This document shows, one piece after another, positions 32,098 to 42,557 of a DNA stretch of 42,613 nucleotides. The translations under genes and the position numbers were made by a program. Origin of the DNA: Acidobacteriota bacterium (GTDB lineage: Bacteria > Acidobacteriota > Thermoanaerobaculia > Thermoanaerobaculales > Sulfomarinibacteraceae); the NCBI GenBank assembly GCA_015493585.1, contig WGCW01000001.1:1-42613 (forward strand), in the 5' to 3' direction. The stretch's first letter is position 1. Each line of letters opens with the position of its first letter. The notes beneath the pieces are model-generated. The model worked only from the letters and a program-made list of their open reading frames with translations, ran no database searches and had not been told where the DNA came from.

Positions 32098-34563
32098 TTA
32101 CGGCTGGTAGAGTTTCAAATCGAACCCCTTGACGAGGAAGACGGCCATCTGGTCCCGTGTCATCACGTCGGAGGAACAGTAGTTGCCGTTCCCACACCCG
32201 GCCGTTACCTGGTGGGCGGCCAGATAGTGGATGTGCGGACATGCCGGGTCGGTTGGCGTGACGTCACCGAAGAGCGAGACCCCACCCGGCGTACAGTTGT
32301 ACGTTCCCATCCCCTCGACGGTACCGCTTGCCGGAATAGGAGCTCCGTCAGCCATGCCCTTGGCGATGAAAACGGCCATCTGCCAACGATCGACGTTGGT
32401 GTCTGGACAGTAACGTGTCCCATCACCGCATCCAGATGTGATGTCGTGTGCGGCGATGTAGTGAATGTAGCGGCACGTCGTGCTCTCCGGCGGGACGTCA
32501 GCAAAGACCGAAGTGCCTCCGGCAGAACAGTTGTACGCCCCTTTTCCCGGTACGGTTCCGGAAGCCGGAATGGTGTTTGTACCTGCCATCGCCTTGGCGA
32601 TGAAGACGGCCATTTGGGCCCTCGTGACGTCGTTCGCCGGGCAGTAGAGATCTGGACCGCACCCATCCGTCACACCGTTGTGGTAGAGCGTTTCGATGAA
32701 GGTGTAGGTCCAGAAATCTTCAGGAACGTCGGTGAAGCTGTCACCGATATGGAGGACCCATGTCTTCGTTTCACCGCTCGAGAGGGTTTCTGTGATCGTG
32801 CGGTCGAGGTGCCCTGAGGGGCGCGATGAGGAGACGAGCGCCGAGTAGCACTCCCCGGAGCCGGCGCACGAGCTGGAGCCACCGGCAGCAATCGTGCCGT
32901 ACGTCGCCGACGAGCTTCCAGGGCTCAGTCCGGCGCTCATGACAGCGCTTCCGGTGACATCGGCCACGGGAAGGCTTCCGGGATTGAACCAGACGGGGGC
33001 GAGCGAAAAGACTTCGCCCGGCTCCAGGATACCGTTTGCGTTGCCCGTGGTTTCCGTGACGGAAACTGCAGTTGGCTGGAGTGTGACGTCTTCGGTCAGG
33101 GCCTGCTTGACGTCAACCAGGCCAAACCCCCACGAGTTGTTGGGGCCGTTGACGTAATCGCCGCCACAACTTTCAACGATCGAGCTCAGTCTGTAGGCGC
33201 TGCTGTTGAGCAGATCTTCGGTTGCCCCCTGATCATTCTTCAACGCCGGCTTGGCGGACCAGATCAACGCAACGGCTCCCGCGACATGAGGGCCTGCCAT
33301 GCTCGTTCCGCTCATGGTTCCGTATCCGCCTCCGGGGAGCGCTGACCGGACATTGGAGCCAGGAGCGACGATGTCGGGTTTCATGAGATTCGGGTTTCCC
33401 GCATTGTTCGAAGCCGGTCCGCGGCTCGAAAACGAGGCTAAATCGTCCGATGATGTCGTCGCTCCCACCGAGTAGGCTGCATCATACAGCGCCGGCGGAT
33501 CACCGACGGTTCCACAGGAAGGACCGTCGTTTCCCGCGGAGACGACGGTCATGATCCCCGCGTCACGCTGCGCTTCGACCGCGCTCTTTAAGGTGTCCCA
33601 GGAGCACCCCTCCGAAGCCGGGCAGCCCCATGAGTTGTTGGTGACATCGGGTGCCTTGTCAGGATCGCCTTCGGAGGGCGTGCCGCCGACCGGATAGGGG
33701 GCGAGGAAGAACTGGAAGCACTCGAGGTAGCGCGCCGGTGTGCCGACCCCGTTGTCCATGTTCCGGCATGCGATCCACTTTGCGCCAGGCGCCATGCCGA
33801 TCTGATTGCCCTGGCCATCATCTCCGACGACCGTACCGATTGTGTGCGTGCCGTGCCCATAGTCGTCGCACGGCTCCGGCGAGTCGTTGCCGCAGGGGTT
33901 GCCCGTCGAGTCGTGGATCGCATCGTGCCAGTTGTAATCGTGGTCCGCTGACGACCCATCCCAGCCGCGGTAATGCCCTTTGAGCGCAGGATGGGTCCAG
34001 TCGACGCCGGTGTCCTGTCCGCCAACGACGATCCCCTGGCCGGTGAATCCCATCGCCCACACATCCGGCGCATGGGTGCGTTCGATGCCCCACTCGATCG
34101 AGCTCGTGCGCTCCTCGTTGAGCGAGGGGACCGGCCGGGGCAGCGCATTGTGAACGTGCGGATTCCCTTCGATTCTGAGAACATCTTCCCGTTCGGCGAG
34201 CTCATTGACGAGCGCACGGTCTCCGCGAACCAGGATTGCGTTGACGATGTAGTACGGGCGGTACCAGACGTGGTGCTGGTCAAGCCACCTGCGCAGAGGT
34301 GCCTGGGTTCTCGTCGCGAGGTCAAGCAGCGTGTGAAACACGTACCGTCCACGCTGCACCTTCGTTGGCAAGTTTTTCGCAGTGGACAGGTCAGCTTGCG
34401 CCCGGAGGACGACAAAGAATTCCGCCGTTTGGCCGTTGGCGGTGTGCGCCAGCACCCACGGGCGGACCTCACCGTGGGGTACGCTGGCCGTAACGGGAAG
34501 AGCGATCACAGTGATCCATGCCGCGATCGAGGCGCTGAAAAGGGTGTGAAACGTTCGTCTCAT
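32098..34563 (-). CDS. Secreted subtilisin-like S8 peptidase with three C-terminal SLH-like repeats
   Basis: An 821-residue exported serine protease. A signal peptide (to about residue 26, LPVTA|SVP) is followed by an inhibitor-I9-like propeptide region. The catalytic triad is Asp184 (GGQDTGVDW), His237 (DYGHGTHTIG) and Ser421 (MSGTSMAGPHVAG), with oxyanion Asn in TNNSWG. After a beta-rich stretch (about 490-620) come three ~65-residue repeats of the form F.DV....Y...YI..L....(V/I)T.GCG....YCP...V.R.QMAVF(I/L).K. Each has paired cysteines. They resemble S-layer-homology modules and may anchor the enzyme to the envelope. GGGAGAA precedes the ATG. It follows the 123-residue gene by 24 nt and is likely cotranscribed with it. 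Confidence 0.92.
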   Translation of the reverse strand: MRRTFHTLFSASIAAWITVIALPVTASVPHGEVRPWVLAHTANGQTAEFFVVLRAQADLSTAKNLPTKVQRGRYVFHTLLDLATRTQAPLRRWLDQHHVWYRPYYIVNAILVRGDRALVNELAEREDVLRIEGNPHVHNALPRPVPSLNEERTSSIEWGIERTHAPDVWAMGFTGQGIVVGGQDTGVDWTHPALKGHYRGWDGSSADHDYNWHDAIHDSTGNPCGNDSPEPCDDYGHGTHTIGTVVGDDGQGNQIGMAPGAKWIACRNMDNGVGTPARYLECFQFFLAPYPVGGTPSEGDPDKAPDVTNNSWGCPASEGCSWDTLKSAVEAQRDAGIMTVVSAGNDGPSCGTVGDPPALYDAAYSVGATTSSDDLASFSSRGPASNNAGNPNLMKPDIVAPGSNVRSALPGGGYGTMSGTSMAGPHVAGAVALIWSAKPALKNDQGATEDLLNSSAYRLSSIVESCGGDYVNGPNNSWGFGLVDVKQALTEDVTLQPTAVSVTETTGNANGILEPGEVFSLAPVWFNPGSLPVADVTGSAVMSAGLSPGSSSATYGTIAAGGSSSCAGSGECYSALVSSSRPSGHLDRTITETLSSGETKTWVLHIGDSFTDVPEDFWTYTFIETLYHNGVTDGCGPDLYCPANDVTRAQMAVFIAKAMAGTNTIPASGTVPGKGAYNCSAGGTSVFADVPPESTTCRYIHYIAAHDITSGCGDGTRYCPDTNVDRWQMAVFIAKGMADGAPIPASGTVEGMGTYNCTPGGVSLFGDVTPTDPACPHIHYLAAHQVTAGCGNGNYCSSDVMTRDQMAVFLVKGFDLKLYQP

Positions 34564-34587
34564 GGGTTCTCCCTGACGAGGGGGTTC

Positions 34588-34959
34588 TTAGTGGACCCGG
34601 GCTGGACTGAATGTTGTGTCCTCGTCGTACCCATGAATCATAACAAAGAAATAGGCTGCGAACGGACGATTCCCAGCATCGGAGATTAGCTCGAAGACGT
34701 GTTCATCCTCCCGTTCCTGGGGAACGGCCTGGACGAAGCTGATCTGATCGGGACGGATGAAAAGCTCACCCAAGAGCCGTTTGCCGCGGATGAGCTGGAC
34801 GAGGAGCGTTTCTTCATCCTCGGCGGCGAAACGCCAGTGAAGGTCTTCATCGTCGTAGATTACCGCCTCCGGGGTGCCAGCACGGAGGATACAATTTGGA
34901 TGGCCGCTGATCCAACGCCAAAAATCTTCGAAGCTCAGGCTGAATGGTGGTTCCATCAC
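34588..34959 (-). CDS. Conserved-looking protein of unknown function, 123 residues
   Basis: I do not recognise this protein. It is acidic, soluble and has no signal peptide. It starts PPFSLSFEDFWRWISGHPNC, has an alternating beta pattern in the middle (LHWRFAAEDEETLLVQLIRGKRLLGELFI) and ends with PFAAYFFVMIHGYDED. GGGGG lies 7 nt before GTG 34959; ATG 34956 is an equally possible start. It sits between icmF (37 nt upstream) and the S8 peptidase (24 nt downstream), all on the reverse strand. This supports a real gene in an operon. No catalytic or metal motif is visible. Confidence 0.65.
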   Translation of the reverse strand: MMEPPFSLSFEDFWRWISGHPNCILRAGTPEAVIYDDEDLHWRFAAEDEETLLVQLIRGKRLLGELFIRPDQISFVQAVPQEREDEHVFELISDAGNRPFAAYFFVMIHGYDEDTTFSPARVH

Positions 34960-34995
34960 GGATCGTCCCCCTTGCGGTTCCTCATCGCGGCGTAG

Positions 34996-37900
34996 CTACA
35001 TGTTCCGCCGGTATTGGCCTCCCACTGTGAAGAGAGCGTGGGTAATCTGGCCCAGAGAACATGTTTGAACGGCCTTGAGCAGCTCCTCGAAGATGTTGCC
35101 CCCGGACCGGGCAACCGCCTGGAGCCGTGCGAGCGCATCGGGCGCCTGGGATGCGTGCCGTGCGTGGAAATCGGCCAGATGGGCCAGCCGGGCATCCTTT
35201 TCTTCCTTGGAAGAGCGTGACAGTTTCATCGAGTCCGCCTCGTCAGCGGTTTCGGCCCCTTTGCGGAGGAAGGTGTTGACGCCGACGATCGGCAGCTCAC
35301 CGGTGTGCTTGAGCCGTTCGTAGTGCAGCGATTCCTCCTGGATCTTGGAGCGTTGGTACATGGTTTCCATGGCGCCCAGTACGTCGCCGCGTTCGGCCAG
35401 GCGCTCGAACTCGTCGAGGACGGCTTCCTCGACGTATTCGGTGAGCCACTCGATGAAGTGAGACCCTTGCCACGGATTTTCATTCTTCAGCAGTCCGAAT
35501 TCGAGCGCGTTGATCAGCTGAATAGCCACAGCGCGCCGGACCGACTCTTCGGTTGGCGTTGTGATCGCCTCATCGTACGCGTTGGTGTGGAGCGAGTTGC
35601 AGTTGTCCGCCATGCCCAGTAAGGCTTGAAGGGTGGTGCGGATGTCGTTGAAGTCGACTTCCATCGCATGCAAGCTGCGGCCCGATGTTTGAATGTGGTA
35701 CTTGAGCTTCTGGGACCGTTCGTTACCGCCGTACCGGTTGCGGATGGCGGTGGACCAGATCCGGCGTGCCACACGGCCGATGACGGTGTACTCGGGATCC
35801 ATCCCGTTGGAGAAAAAGAAGCTCAAGTTGTGGGCGAATGCATCGATGTGCATCCCTCGCGCGAGGTAGTATTCGACGTACGTGAACCCGTTGGCGAGGG
35901 TGAAGGCAAGCTGCGTGATCGGATTCGCGCCAGCCTCGGCGATGTGGTACCCGGAGATCGACACTGAATAGAAGTTGCGGACATCGTGATCGACGAAGTA
36001 ACTCTGGATGTCACCCATCATCCGGAGGGCGAAGTCGGTCGAGAAGATGCAGGTATTCTGGGCCTGGTCTTCCTTGAGGATGTCGGCCTGGACGGTACCC
36101 CGGACGATCTTGATCGTGTCGGCGAAGATCTCGTCCCACTCGCCGGGTTTGAGGAGCGGCGCGAGTGCGTCCCAATTCTTGCCGCCGGCGATTGGCTGAA
36201 ACGCTTCGGACGGGTCCGCCTCCAGGCGGCCTGACTCGATTAGCCGCTTCCGGGCCTGCTGACGCGCCGCGGCATTGAAGAACATCGCCAGCATCATCGG
36301 CGCGGGACCGTTGATCGTCATGCTGACAGAGGTCGTCGGGGCACAGAGGTCGAACCCGGCAAAGAGCCGTTCCATGTCCTCGACGGTGCAGATGGAAACA
36401 CCGGCCTCCCCGATCTTGCCGTAGATGTCCGGCCGGGTCGCCGGATCCTGGCCGTAGAGCGTTACCGAGTCGAACGCCGTGGAGAGCCGGGCAAAGCCCT
36501 GACCGTCGGAGAGGTAGTGAAAGCGTGTGTTGGTTCGTTCGGGTCCCCCCTCCCCGGCAAACATCCTCGTGGGGAGCTCGCCCGTCCGTTTCAACGGAAA
36601 GACGCCAGCGGTGTACGGGAAGGCTCCTGGAACGTTTTCAAGCAGGAGGTACCGGAGAATTTCGCCCCAGGCGCCGGTTTCTGGCAGCTTGACCTTCGGA
36701 ATACCGGTGCCGGCGAGTGATGTCGTCGTTAGCGGAACCCGGATCTCGCGGCCGCGCACGGTGTAGGAGAACTCCGTACCGGCGTACTCTTTGACGATAG
36801 TGGGCCAGGCGGAGAGCAGGTTTTTCGAATCATCGTCGAGGTTGTGGGCCAGGCGCCGGATCTCGGCGTCGATATCGGCCAGCTGAGGTTCATGCGCGGC
36901 CTTCCCGCTCGCAACCTCCTCGAACAGCTCCCACAGATTGTCATGCTCTCCCGAGCCGTTGGCGGCACAGAGGATGGCCCGGGCGCCGGTCAGCTGGTAG
37001 AGCCGGTCAGCCGTTGCAATCTGATCGCGGGCCCACGCCTTGTAGGAGCGTACGGTCCGGGCGATCTCGCGGAGATAGCCGGTTCGCTCCGTTGGGATGA
37101 CCGGATGCCGCTCGGGGATGCCGGCAGGCTCGGCATGGGTCTCCTCGAGCGCCCATGCGGATCCGAAGTCCTTTTCCAGCCGGTGAACGAAGCCGAGATA
37201 GAGCGCGTTGACGCCACGATCGTGAAACTGGCTGGCGATGGTGGGATAGACGGGGAGCTCCTCGTCAGCCGGTGCATCGAAGAGGTTGTGGCAGCGCCGG
37301 TACTGCTTGCGCACATCCCGCAGCGCATCGAGCGCCTTGGGGCGGTCGAATTTGTTGATCGCTACGAAATCGGCATAGTCGAGCATCTCGATCTTCTCGA
37401 GCTGCATCGGTGCGCCGTACTCCGGTGTCATCACGTAGACGGAGAAGTCAGAGATGTCGACGATTTCGGAGTCGGCTTGCCCAATTCCAGAGGACTCAAC
37501 GAGGATGAGGTCGAAGCCGGCGGCCCGGCAGACGGCGATGGAGCGCTCGATGTTCTCCGACAGCGCGCGATGGGCCTGCCTCGTCGCCAGCGACCGCATG
37601 TAGACCCGGTCCGAGCCCAGGACGTTCATGCGAATCCGGTCGCCCAGCAGCGCGCCCCCCGTCTTCCGCTTGGTGGGGTCAATCGAAAGGATGGCAACGC
37701 GCAGCTTTGGAAAGTCATTGATGAACCGCCGGGCGATCTCATCGGTCAGCGAGGACTTGCCCGCGCCGCCCGTTCCCGTCAGGCCGATGGCTGGGGCGCG
37801 ATTTTTCGTCTTGGGGATCTCGATCTCGCGTCCTTCCTCGACGAGCGTGATCGCCCGGGCAACGTCAAGCCAGCGCTCCGGCGTCAACCCGGCAGCCGGG

Positions 37901-38349
37901 CCTCCAAGGTCGGCAGGATCGAAGTCCGAAGCCTCCATCATCGCGTCGATCATGCCGTCGAGGCCGAGCCGGCGTCCGTCCTCGGGTGAGAAAATCTTGA
38001 CGACCCCGTACGCCTCGAGCTCGGCGATCTCGCGCGGGATGATGACACCGCCGCCGCCCCCGAACACGCGGATGTGGCTCGCTCCCCGCTCCTTGAGGAG
38101 ATCGATCATGTAGGTGAAGAACTCCATGTGCCCGCCCTGGTAGGACGACACGGCGATGGCCTGGGCATCCTCCTGGATCGCGGCATCCACGATCTCCTTG
38201 ACCGACCTGTCGTGGCCGAGGTGAATGACCTCCGCACCGTGGGCCTGGAGCAGGCGCCGGATGATGTTGATCGCCGCATCGTGCCCGTCGAAGAGGGCGG
38301 CAGCCGTGACGAAGCGAATCTTGTTGCGTGGGTGATACTGCGCGCTCAT
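34996..38349 (-). CDS. icmF: Fused isobutyryl-CoA mutase (B12-dependent, with G-protein chaperone)
   Basis: An 1117-residue fusion. Residues 10-140 bind cobalamin ([15 protein letters not shown], axial His23). Residues 185-420 are a MeaI-type GTPase with Walker [13 protein letters not shown] and the later NKFD. Residues 520-1110 are the acyl-CoA mutase barrel. At the two residues that separate isobutyryl-CoA from methylmalonyl-CoA mutases, this protein has Phe584 (AGVFPLKR) and Gln764 ([10 protein letters not shown]). This is the isobutyryl type, so it should interconvert isobutyryl- and n-butyryl-CoA and may also act on pivalyl/isovaleryl-CoA. ATG 38349 follows GGGAGGA at 5 nt; a longer in-frame start at 38487 overlaps the divergent kinase gene and is rejected. 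Confidence 0.93.
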   Translation of the reverse strand: MSAQYHPRNKIRFVTAAALFDGHDAAINIIRRLLQAHGAEVIHLGHDRSVKEIVDAAIQEDAQAIAVSSYQGGHMEFFTYMIDLLKERGASHIRVFGGGGGVIIPREIAELEAYGVVKIFSPEDGRRLGLDGMIDAMMEASDFDPADLGGPAAGLTPERWLDVARAITLVEEGREIEIPKTKNRAPAIGLTGTGGAGKSSLTDEIARRFINDFPKLRVAILSIDPTKRKTGGALLGDRIRMNVLGSDRVYMRSLATRQAHRALSENIERSIAVCRAAGFDLILVESSGIGQADSEIVDISDFSVYVMTPEYGAPMQLEKIEMLDYADFVAINKFDRPKALDALRDVRKQYRRCHNLFDAPADEELPVYPTIASQFHDRGVNALYLGFVHRLEKDFGSAWALEETHAEPAGIPERHPVIPTERTGYLREIARTVRSYKAWARDQIATADRLYQLTGARAILCAANGSGEHDNLWELFEEVASGKAAHEPQLADIDAEIRRLAHNLDDDSKNLLSAWPTIVKEYAGTEFSYTVRGREIRVPLTTTSLAGTGIPKVKLPETGAWGEILRYLLLENVPGAFPYTAGVFPLKRTGELPTRMFAGEGGPERTNTRFHYLSDGQGFARLSTAFDSVTLYGQDPATRPDIYGKIGEAGVSICTVEDMERLFAGFDLCAPTTSVSMTINGPAPMMLAMFFNAAARQQARKRLIESGRLEADPSEAFQPIAGGKNWDALAPLLKPGEWDEIFADTIKIVRGTVQADILKEDQAQNTCIFSTDFALRMMGDIQSYFVDHDVRNFYSVSISGYHIAEAGANPITQLAFTLANGFTYVEYYLARGMHIDAFAHNLSFFFSNGMDPEYTVIGRVARRIWSTAIRNRYGGNERSQKLKYHIQTSGRSLHAMEVDFNDIRTTLQALLGMADNCNSLHTNAYDEAITTPTEESVRRAVAIQLINALEFGLLKNENPWQGSHFIEWLTEYVEEAVLDEFERLAERGDVLGAMETMYQRSKIQEESLHYERLKHTGELPIVGVNTFLRKGAETADEADSMKLSRSSKEEKDARLAHLADFHARHASQAPDALARLQAVARSGGNIFEELLKAVQTCSLGQITHALFTVGGQYRRNM

Positions 38350-38369
38350 GAATCCTCCCGCAGAAGGTG

Positions 38370-38375
38370 ATGATA
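38370..38375 (-). promoter_or_regulatory. Extended -10 element (TGC TATCAT) for icmF
   Basis: The reverse strand has TG one base before TATCAT, which can replace a -35. The predicted start near 38363 is just upstream of the GGGAGGA ribosome site of icmF. Confidence 0.5.
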
Positions 38376-38403
38376 GCAGCTTTCGCTGGCTCATCGCCCG
38401 CAG

Positions 38404-38409
38404 TATACT
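38404..38409 (+). promoter_or_regulatory. Candidate -10 element (TATACT) for the Ser/Thr kinase gene
   Basis: TATACT with TTTCGC 17 nt upstream (38381-38386) as a weak -35. The hexamer and its flank (GTATACTTC) match the one before the first pilin. The kinase ATG lies 51 nt downstream. Confidence 0.45.
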
Positions 38410-38460
38410 TCCCGGTAACCGAGGTCGACGGGGTCCCCGGCCGAGGGAGCTGGTCACAAG

Positions 38461-41214
38461 ATGTGTGACGAAACACAGAGCCTGCATTCGAGCGGAGCGG
38501 CTGGTGGTCAGAGCGGCACCAGCGGCAGGGCGATTGGACCGGGCACGTTACTTGCCGGCCGCTTCTTTCTCAAGGAGATGATCGGGCGTGGGGGCTCGGG
38601 GACGGTCTGGGCGGCTCAAGATGTTCAGCTGAAGCAGCGCGTCGCCATCAAGGTCTTACATCCAGGGCTCATCGGCTCTCATGGTCTCGAACGGTTTCGC
38701 CGGGAGGTTCGGGCGGCTCGTGGCTCGCACCCCCACATGGTGACGATCTACGATCTTCATAGCGATGGTGATATCCATTTCTTGAGTATGGAGCTGGTTG
38801 AAGGGCGGAGTCTCAAGGAGATTGTCAAAGAGGGAGCTCCCCTCGATGTGGAAGAGGCCATCCGGATCGGGGCCCAGGTTGCTGAGGCGCTGGCGAGCCT
38901 TCACGCAAAAGGTGTGATTCATCGGGATGTCAAGCCGGGGAACATCCTGATCACGGCCGAAGGTGAGGCAAAGCTGTGCGATCTCGGGCTGGCACGGTTC
39001 GTCGGTACGGGGATGACGATCACTGAAACGATGACGGTCGTTGGGACACCGGCGTACATGGCACCGGAACAGGCGCTGGGTAAGGAGCTGACGCCGGCAG
39101 TCGATGTTTACGCGCTCGGTCTGACACTGTACGCCATGCTGACGGGAGCGCCACCGCTCGAGGATGTGACGGCGCTCTCGACCCTGATGCGGCGCCAGAA
39201 GGAACGGGCGCCCTCCGTCCGCCGCCGTTGCCCTGGAGCCCCAAGGTGGCTGAGCCGGCTGCTCTCGCGGATGTTGGAACCGGTGCCCGGCGACCGTCCG
39301 TCTGCCAGCACTGTTCAGCGGGCGCTCGAGCGTGGCCGCTACGGCATGTGGGCCCGCCGCCGGATTGTCGTGGGCGCTGCCGCCAGTGCCGCCGTGGCCC
39401 TTCTCATTGCGATTGCCATCCCGATCGTGTCCTCGGCGTACCGCCGTGGGGAAACCGTCACATTTGCAAAGATTCAGAGCGGCATCCGCGGTGTCGATGC
39501 GCACGGCCGGACGACGTGGCGCTTTAAGCTCGGCGGACCGGTTGGGAGAATGATCCGGGCCGATCTCGACGGTGACGGCAGCCCTGAGCTCGTCGTCGGC
39601 AGCGCGCCGCCGGCTGATCTCCAGGTGCGGAACGGGACCACGCCCTCAGCGTGGATCGCGGTCCTGACGCGGAGCGGCCGGGTGCTGACCCATGTCCGTG
39701 CGCAGGACGTCATTCAGTATTGGAAAGAGCCGTACCCTGAGGATCTGATGGTCTACCCGCAGGTGATGGACCTCGACAAAGATGGCATCTCTGAGGTGGT
39801 TGTCCGGTACAACGAGCGTGGCTTCTATCCCGGCGGGATTCTCGTCTACTGGCCGCGTTGGAACATTTGGGATGACGTGCTGTCGCACCGGGGCTATATC
39901 AACCAGGTCGTTCCTATCCCGGGGCGTGGCGTCGGCGTGCGGTTCGCCGGGATCAACAACAGGCTGTGCATGTTCCGCGTGGCCGGGGAGATTGGGATCG
40001 TGCCGCCGTCATCTCCCTCCGAGCGGGGAGAACGGAATGCGCTCAGCTCGCCGGAGCTCGCGCTCTCCGATACTGAGGCCTTCCACTGGCACTGGTACAC
40101 GCCGTTTCCCGGATCGAGCTCCGGGAGGATGATGGGCGCGATTGTCGAGGCACACAACGGCCCGGGAGGGACCTTTATTTGCCGGGATCAAAGGGGGCGA
40201 CAGCTCGCCGTCGACCGCTTCGGTAATCCGGTCGGTGGACCGGACGAGGGGCGGGATCTCCGGGCGGTGCGGCGGGCTTTCCTCTTCAACCTTGGGCACC
40301 TCGAGCAAACGGGCCGCGGGCTGACGATGGATGTCTCCCAGACACAGGCGTTCATCGCAAGTGTTCACTCCCAATGTGCCGCGTTGTTCGTGGAAAAGCC
40401 GTACCGCGTGATCCTCGCTCTCAAGGGGGGGCGTGCGCTCGCTCGTGTGGGCGATCTTGACGGTGCGATCAGGCTGCTCAGGACGACTGAGGCGGCCGTT
40501 TCAAATGAGGACGTCATCTATAGGCTGGCACAGCTCGAGGCGCTTGCCGGCCACCCGGGCGAAGCGGCCCAAGAGATCGCGCCGGTCTTGCGCAGTCCGG
40601 TCACACCCCGTGGAAACTTCGATGTTCCAACGCTCGGGATCCGGCTTGGCATTGTGCTCCATGATCCCTCCTTGGTCGGAGGATGTATTGCCCACCTCGT
40701 TCGCCTGGATCGCCGGGATGCGGAGACCGCCCGGCTGGCGGAAGCGTTCTGGGCACGCGCTCACCTGTGGTGGGACGAGATCAAACCGGCCGACCTGCAG
40801 GCGGAGACGTTCAACTACGAACCGGCTGGGGCGGCCCTGGCATGCCTGTGCCGGTGGAGGCGGGGACGCTCGAGGCCTGGGGATGTTGACCGGATGAAAC
40901 GGTTGGTGGCTGCGAACCCGGATGCACTCTACGAGGGCGAGATCGCACTAGCGGCGGCCGAGCTTGCACGGCACCGGCCCACGCAAGCGCTTGCCGTTCT
41001 CGACCCGGAGATTCACGTGTTGCAGGCGTTGGCCACGGATGATTTCTTCAATCATCAGCTCCTCGAGCTGGCACTGGGGGTTCGACTCAAGGCATTGCGT
41101 GCGAGCGGTCAAACCCAGATGGCGCGCCGGGCGGCACAGCGGCTGCTTCACCAAACGGCGCCCGGCCTCCTTCCGGCGCGTCTGGCGCGCGAGGTGCTGG
41201 CCGCGACGGACTGA
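38461..41214 (+). CDS. Membrane Ser/Thr protein kinase with FG-GAP-like sensor and TPR-like tail
   Basis: A 917-residue receptor-like kinase. The kinase domain (about 34-295) has [10 protein letters not shown], Lys64 in [14 protein letters not shown] (Asp156), DLG instead of DFG (Asp174) and GTPAYMAPE, so it should be active. One membrane helix follows (301-327). The extracytoplasmic part has two FG-GAP/VCBS-like calcium motifs, [15 protein letters not shown] (367) and [15 protein letters not shown] (436), suggesting a beta-propeller. The last ~300 residues are helical repeats of TPR/SEL1 type ([25 protein letters not shown]). The ligand is unknown. GAGGGAG lies 12 nt before the ATG, a little far. 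It diverges from icmF, and the SDR gene follows by 41 nt. Confidence 0.9.
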   Translation: MCDETQSLHSSGAAGGQSGTSGRAIGPGTLLAGRFFLKEMIGRGGSGTVWAAQDVQLKQRVAIKVLHPGLIGSHGLERFRREVRAARGSHPHMVTIYDLHSDGDIHFLSMELVEGRSLKEIVKEGAPLDVEEAIRIGAQVAEALASLHAKGVIHRDVKPGNILITAEGEAKLCDLGLARFVGTGMTITETMTVVGTPAYMAPEQALGKELTPAVDVYALGLTLYAMLTGAPPLEDVTALSTLMRRQKERAPSVRRRCPGAPRWLSRLLSRMLEPVPGDRPSASTVQRALERGRYGMWARRRIVVGAAASAAVALLIAIAIPIVSSAYRRGETVTFAKIQSGIRGVDAHGRTTWRFKLGGPVGRMIRADLDGDGSPELVVGSAPPADLQVRNGTTPSAWIAVLTRSGRVLTHVRAQDVIQYWKEPYPEDLMVYPQVMDLDKDGISEVVVRYNERGFYPGGILVYWPRWNIWDDVLSHRGYINQVVPIPGRGVGVRFAGINNRLCMFRVAGEIGIVPPSSPSERGERNALSSPELALSDTEAFHWHWYTPFPGSSSGRMMGAIVEAHNGPGGTFICRDQRGRQLAVDRFGNPVGGPDEGRDLRAVRRAFLFNLGHLEQTGRGLTMDVSQTQAFIASVHSQCAALFVEKPYRVILALKGGRALARVGDLDGAIRLLRTTEAAVSNEDVIYRLAQLEALAGHPGEAAQEIAPVLRSPVTPRGNFDVPTLGIRLGIVLHDPSLVGGCIAHLVRLDRRDAETARLAEAFWARAHLWWDEIKPADLQAETFNYEPAGAALACLCRWRRGRSRPGDVDRMKRLVAANPDALYEGEIALAAAELARHRPTQALAVLDPEIHVLQALATDDFFNHQLLELALGVRLKALRASGQTQMARRAAQRLLHQTAPGLLPARLAREVLAATD

Positions 41215-41255
41215 AACGCAAAGGTGCGAAATGTCAAGTTCTGCGGGAGGTGACG

Positions 41256-42032
41256 ATGGAGGTTGAGGGCAAGATCGTTCTCATTACCGGCGCATCAAGT
41301 GGAATTGGGGTGGCGTGTGCCCGGGAGTTTGCCGCGGCCGGTGCACGTTTGATCCTGGCCGCACGGCGAGGGAGGCGTTTAGAGGAGCTGGCGGACGAGC
41401 TCGGGACAACTTTCGGAACAGAGATCCTGACCAGCGTTGTCGATGTGCGCGAGCGGGTCGCGGTCACGCGGTGGATCCGGGAGCTCCCCACGGCGTGGCA
41501 GGCGATTTCAATCCTCGTCAACAACGCCGGCCTCGCGAGGGGCGTCGCACCGGTGCACGAGGGCGTGATCGATGACTGGGAGGAGATGATCGATACCAAC
41601 CTCAAGGGGGTGCTGTACATCACCCGCGCCGTCCTGCCCGGGATGGTGGCACGCGGGGAAGGGCACGTGATCAACATCGGCTCGATCGCGGGGCACGAGG
41701 TCTATCCCGGAGGCAATGTCTACTGTGCAACGAAACACGCCATCAACGGTCTGAGCCGCGCGATGGGGATTGATCTGCTTGGTACCGGTGTGCGTGTTTC
41801 GTCGGTCGATCCGGGGATGGTTGAAACGGAGTTCTCCATTGTGCGGTATCACGGCGATGAGGAGCTGGCGGCTGCCGTCTACGAAGGATTCGAGCCGCTC
41901 CATCCCGCCGATGTCGCGGACGCCGTGCTCTTCTGCGCGACGCGGCCGCCGCACGCCAACGTTCGTGAGATGGTCTTGATGCCGTCCGCCCAGGCGTCGG
42001 CCGTTCACGTTGCCCGGACAAGCCGTTCGTAG
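41256..42032 (+). CDS. Short-chain dehydrogenase/reductase, YdfG-like
   Basis: A 258-residue NAD(P)-dependent oxidoreductase. TGASSGIG (11-18) is the cofactor loop, and AARR at 35-38 points to NADP. NNAG lies at 89-92, and the catalytic set is Ser143, Tyr156 and Lys160 (NVYCATKHA). The PGMVETEFS segment after the substrate loop is that of the YdfG/serine 3-dehydrogenase group, which oxidises 3-hydroxy acids such as L-allo-threonine or 3-hydroxypropionate. The true substrate is open. ATG 41256 has GGGAGG 5 nt upstream; GTG 41250 overlaps that site. Its 3' end overlaps the convergent deformylase gene by 28 nt. Confidence 0.87.
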   Translation: MEVEGKIVLITGASSGIGVACAREFAAAGARLILAARRGRRLEELADELGTTFGTEILTSVVDVRERVAVTRWIRELPTAWQAISILVNNAGLARGVAPVHEGVIDDWEEMIDTNLKGVLYITRAVLPGMVARGEGHVINIGSIAGHEVYPGGNVYCATKHAINGLSRAMGIDLLGTGVRVSSVDPGMVETEFSIVRYHGDEELAAAVYEGFEPLHPADVADAVLFCATRPPHANVREMVLMPSAQASAVHVARTSRS

Positions 42033-42556
42033 CGGTCTGCGGGAAGGCGGCGCCAGCGGAGGCGCGCAACGGCGACCCTCGCGAGGAAGAGGCTCCGTGC
42101 CACTCCGCGAAGGTGATCGGGGAGCAAGATGCCGTCGAGATGATCGATCTCGTGGCAGAAGGCCTGTGCCAGCGTTCCCTCAGCCGTCAGCGTCCTCCAG
42201 GCACCGTGTTCATCCTGGGCGCGGACGGTCACCTTGCGCGGGCGGCGGATCCTCGTGAAGATCCCTGGGAAGGAGAGGCACCCTTCCTCGAGGATCACGT
42301 GACCCTCGCGTGCGATAATTTCCGGGTTGGCGAGGACGGTAAGAGCATCTGGATCTTCACCGATCGAGAGATCGACGAAAGCCAGGCGGCGATTGAGGCC
42401 GACCTGGGGCGCGGCAAGCCCGAGACCTGGCAGCGTCCAGCAGGTGTGTTTCATCTCATCGAGCAGGCGGCTCAATGCCGGGCCAAACTCCTCGACCGGG
42501 GCGTTCGATGCGACGAGTCTTCTGTCGCCGTAAAGAAGGATCTTCAGGATCGTCAT
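42005..42556 (-). CDS. def: Peptide deformylase
   Basis: A 183-residue metalloenzyme removing the formyl group from nascent proteins. The three motifs are present: GLGLAAPQ (44-51), EEGCLSFPG with metal ligand Cys93, and FCHEIDHLDG with His135, Glu136 and His139. EGCLS and HEIDH are the type I forms. The N-terminus (TILKILLYGDRRL) matches the family without extension. The C-terminus has a basic helix (FLARVAVARLRWRRL). ATG 42556 lies 1 nt after the stop of an upstream frame, so translation is likely coupled; an in-frame ATG at 42601 would add 15 unrelated residues. No strong ribosome site is seen. Confidence 0.94.
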   Translation of the reverse strand: MTILKILLYGDRRLVASNAPVEEFGPALSRLLDEMKHTCWTLPGLGLAAPQVGLNRRLAFVDLSIGEDPDALTVLANPEIIAREGHVILEEGCLSFPGIFTRIRRPRKVTVRAQDEHGAWRTLTAEGTLAQAFCHEIDHLDGILLPDHLRGVARSLFLARVAVARLRWRRLPADRYERLVRAT

Positions 42557-42557
42557 T

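Noticed and set aside
31946-32242. Reverse frame after tRNA-Lys
   Set aside because: Overlaps the end of the S8 peptidase in another frame and looks random. The 31930-32097 gap has only a GGCACGTGCC palindrome at 32006-32015.
38350-38487. Longer start for icmF
   Set aside because: It overlaps the divergent kinase gene and adds residues unlike the family; ATG 38349 has GGGAGGA at good spacing.
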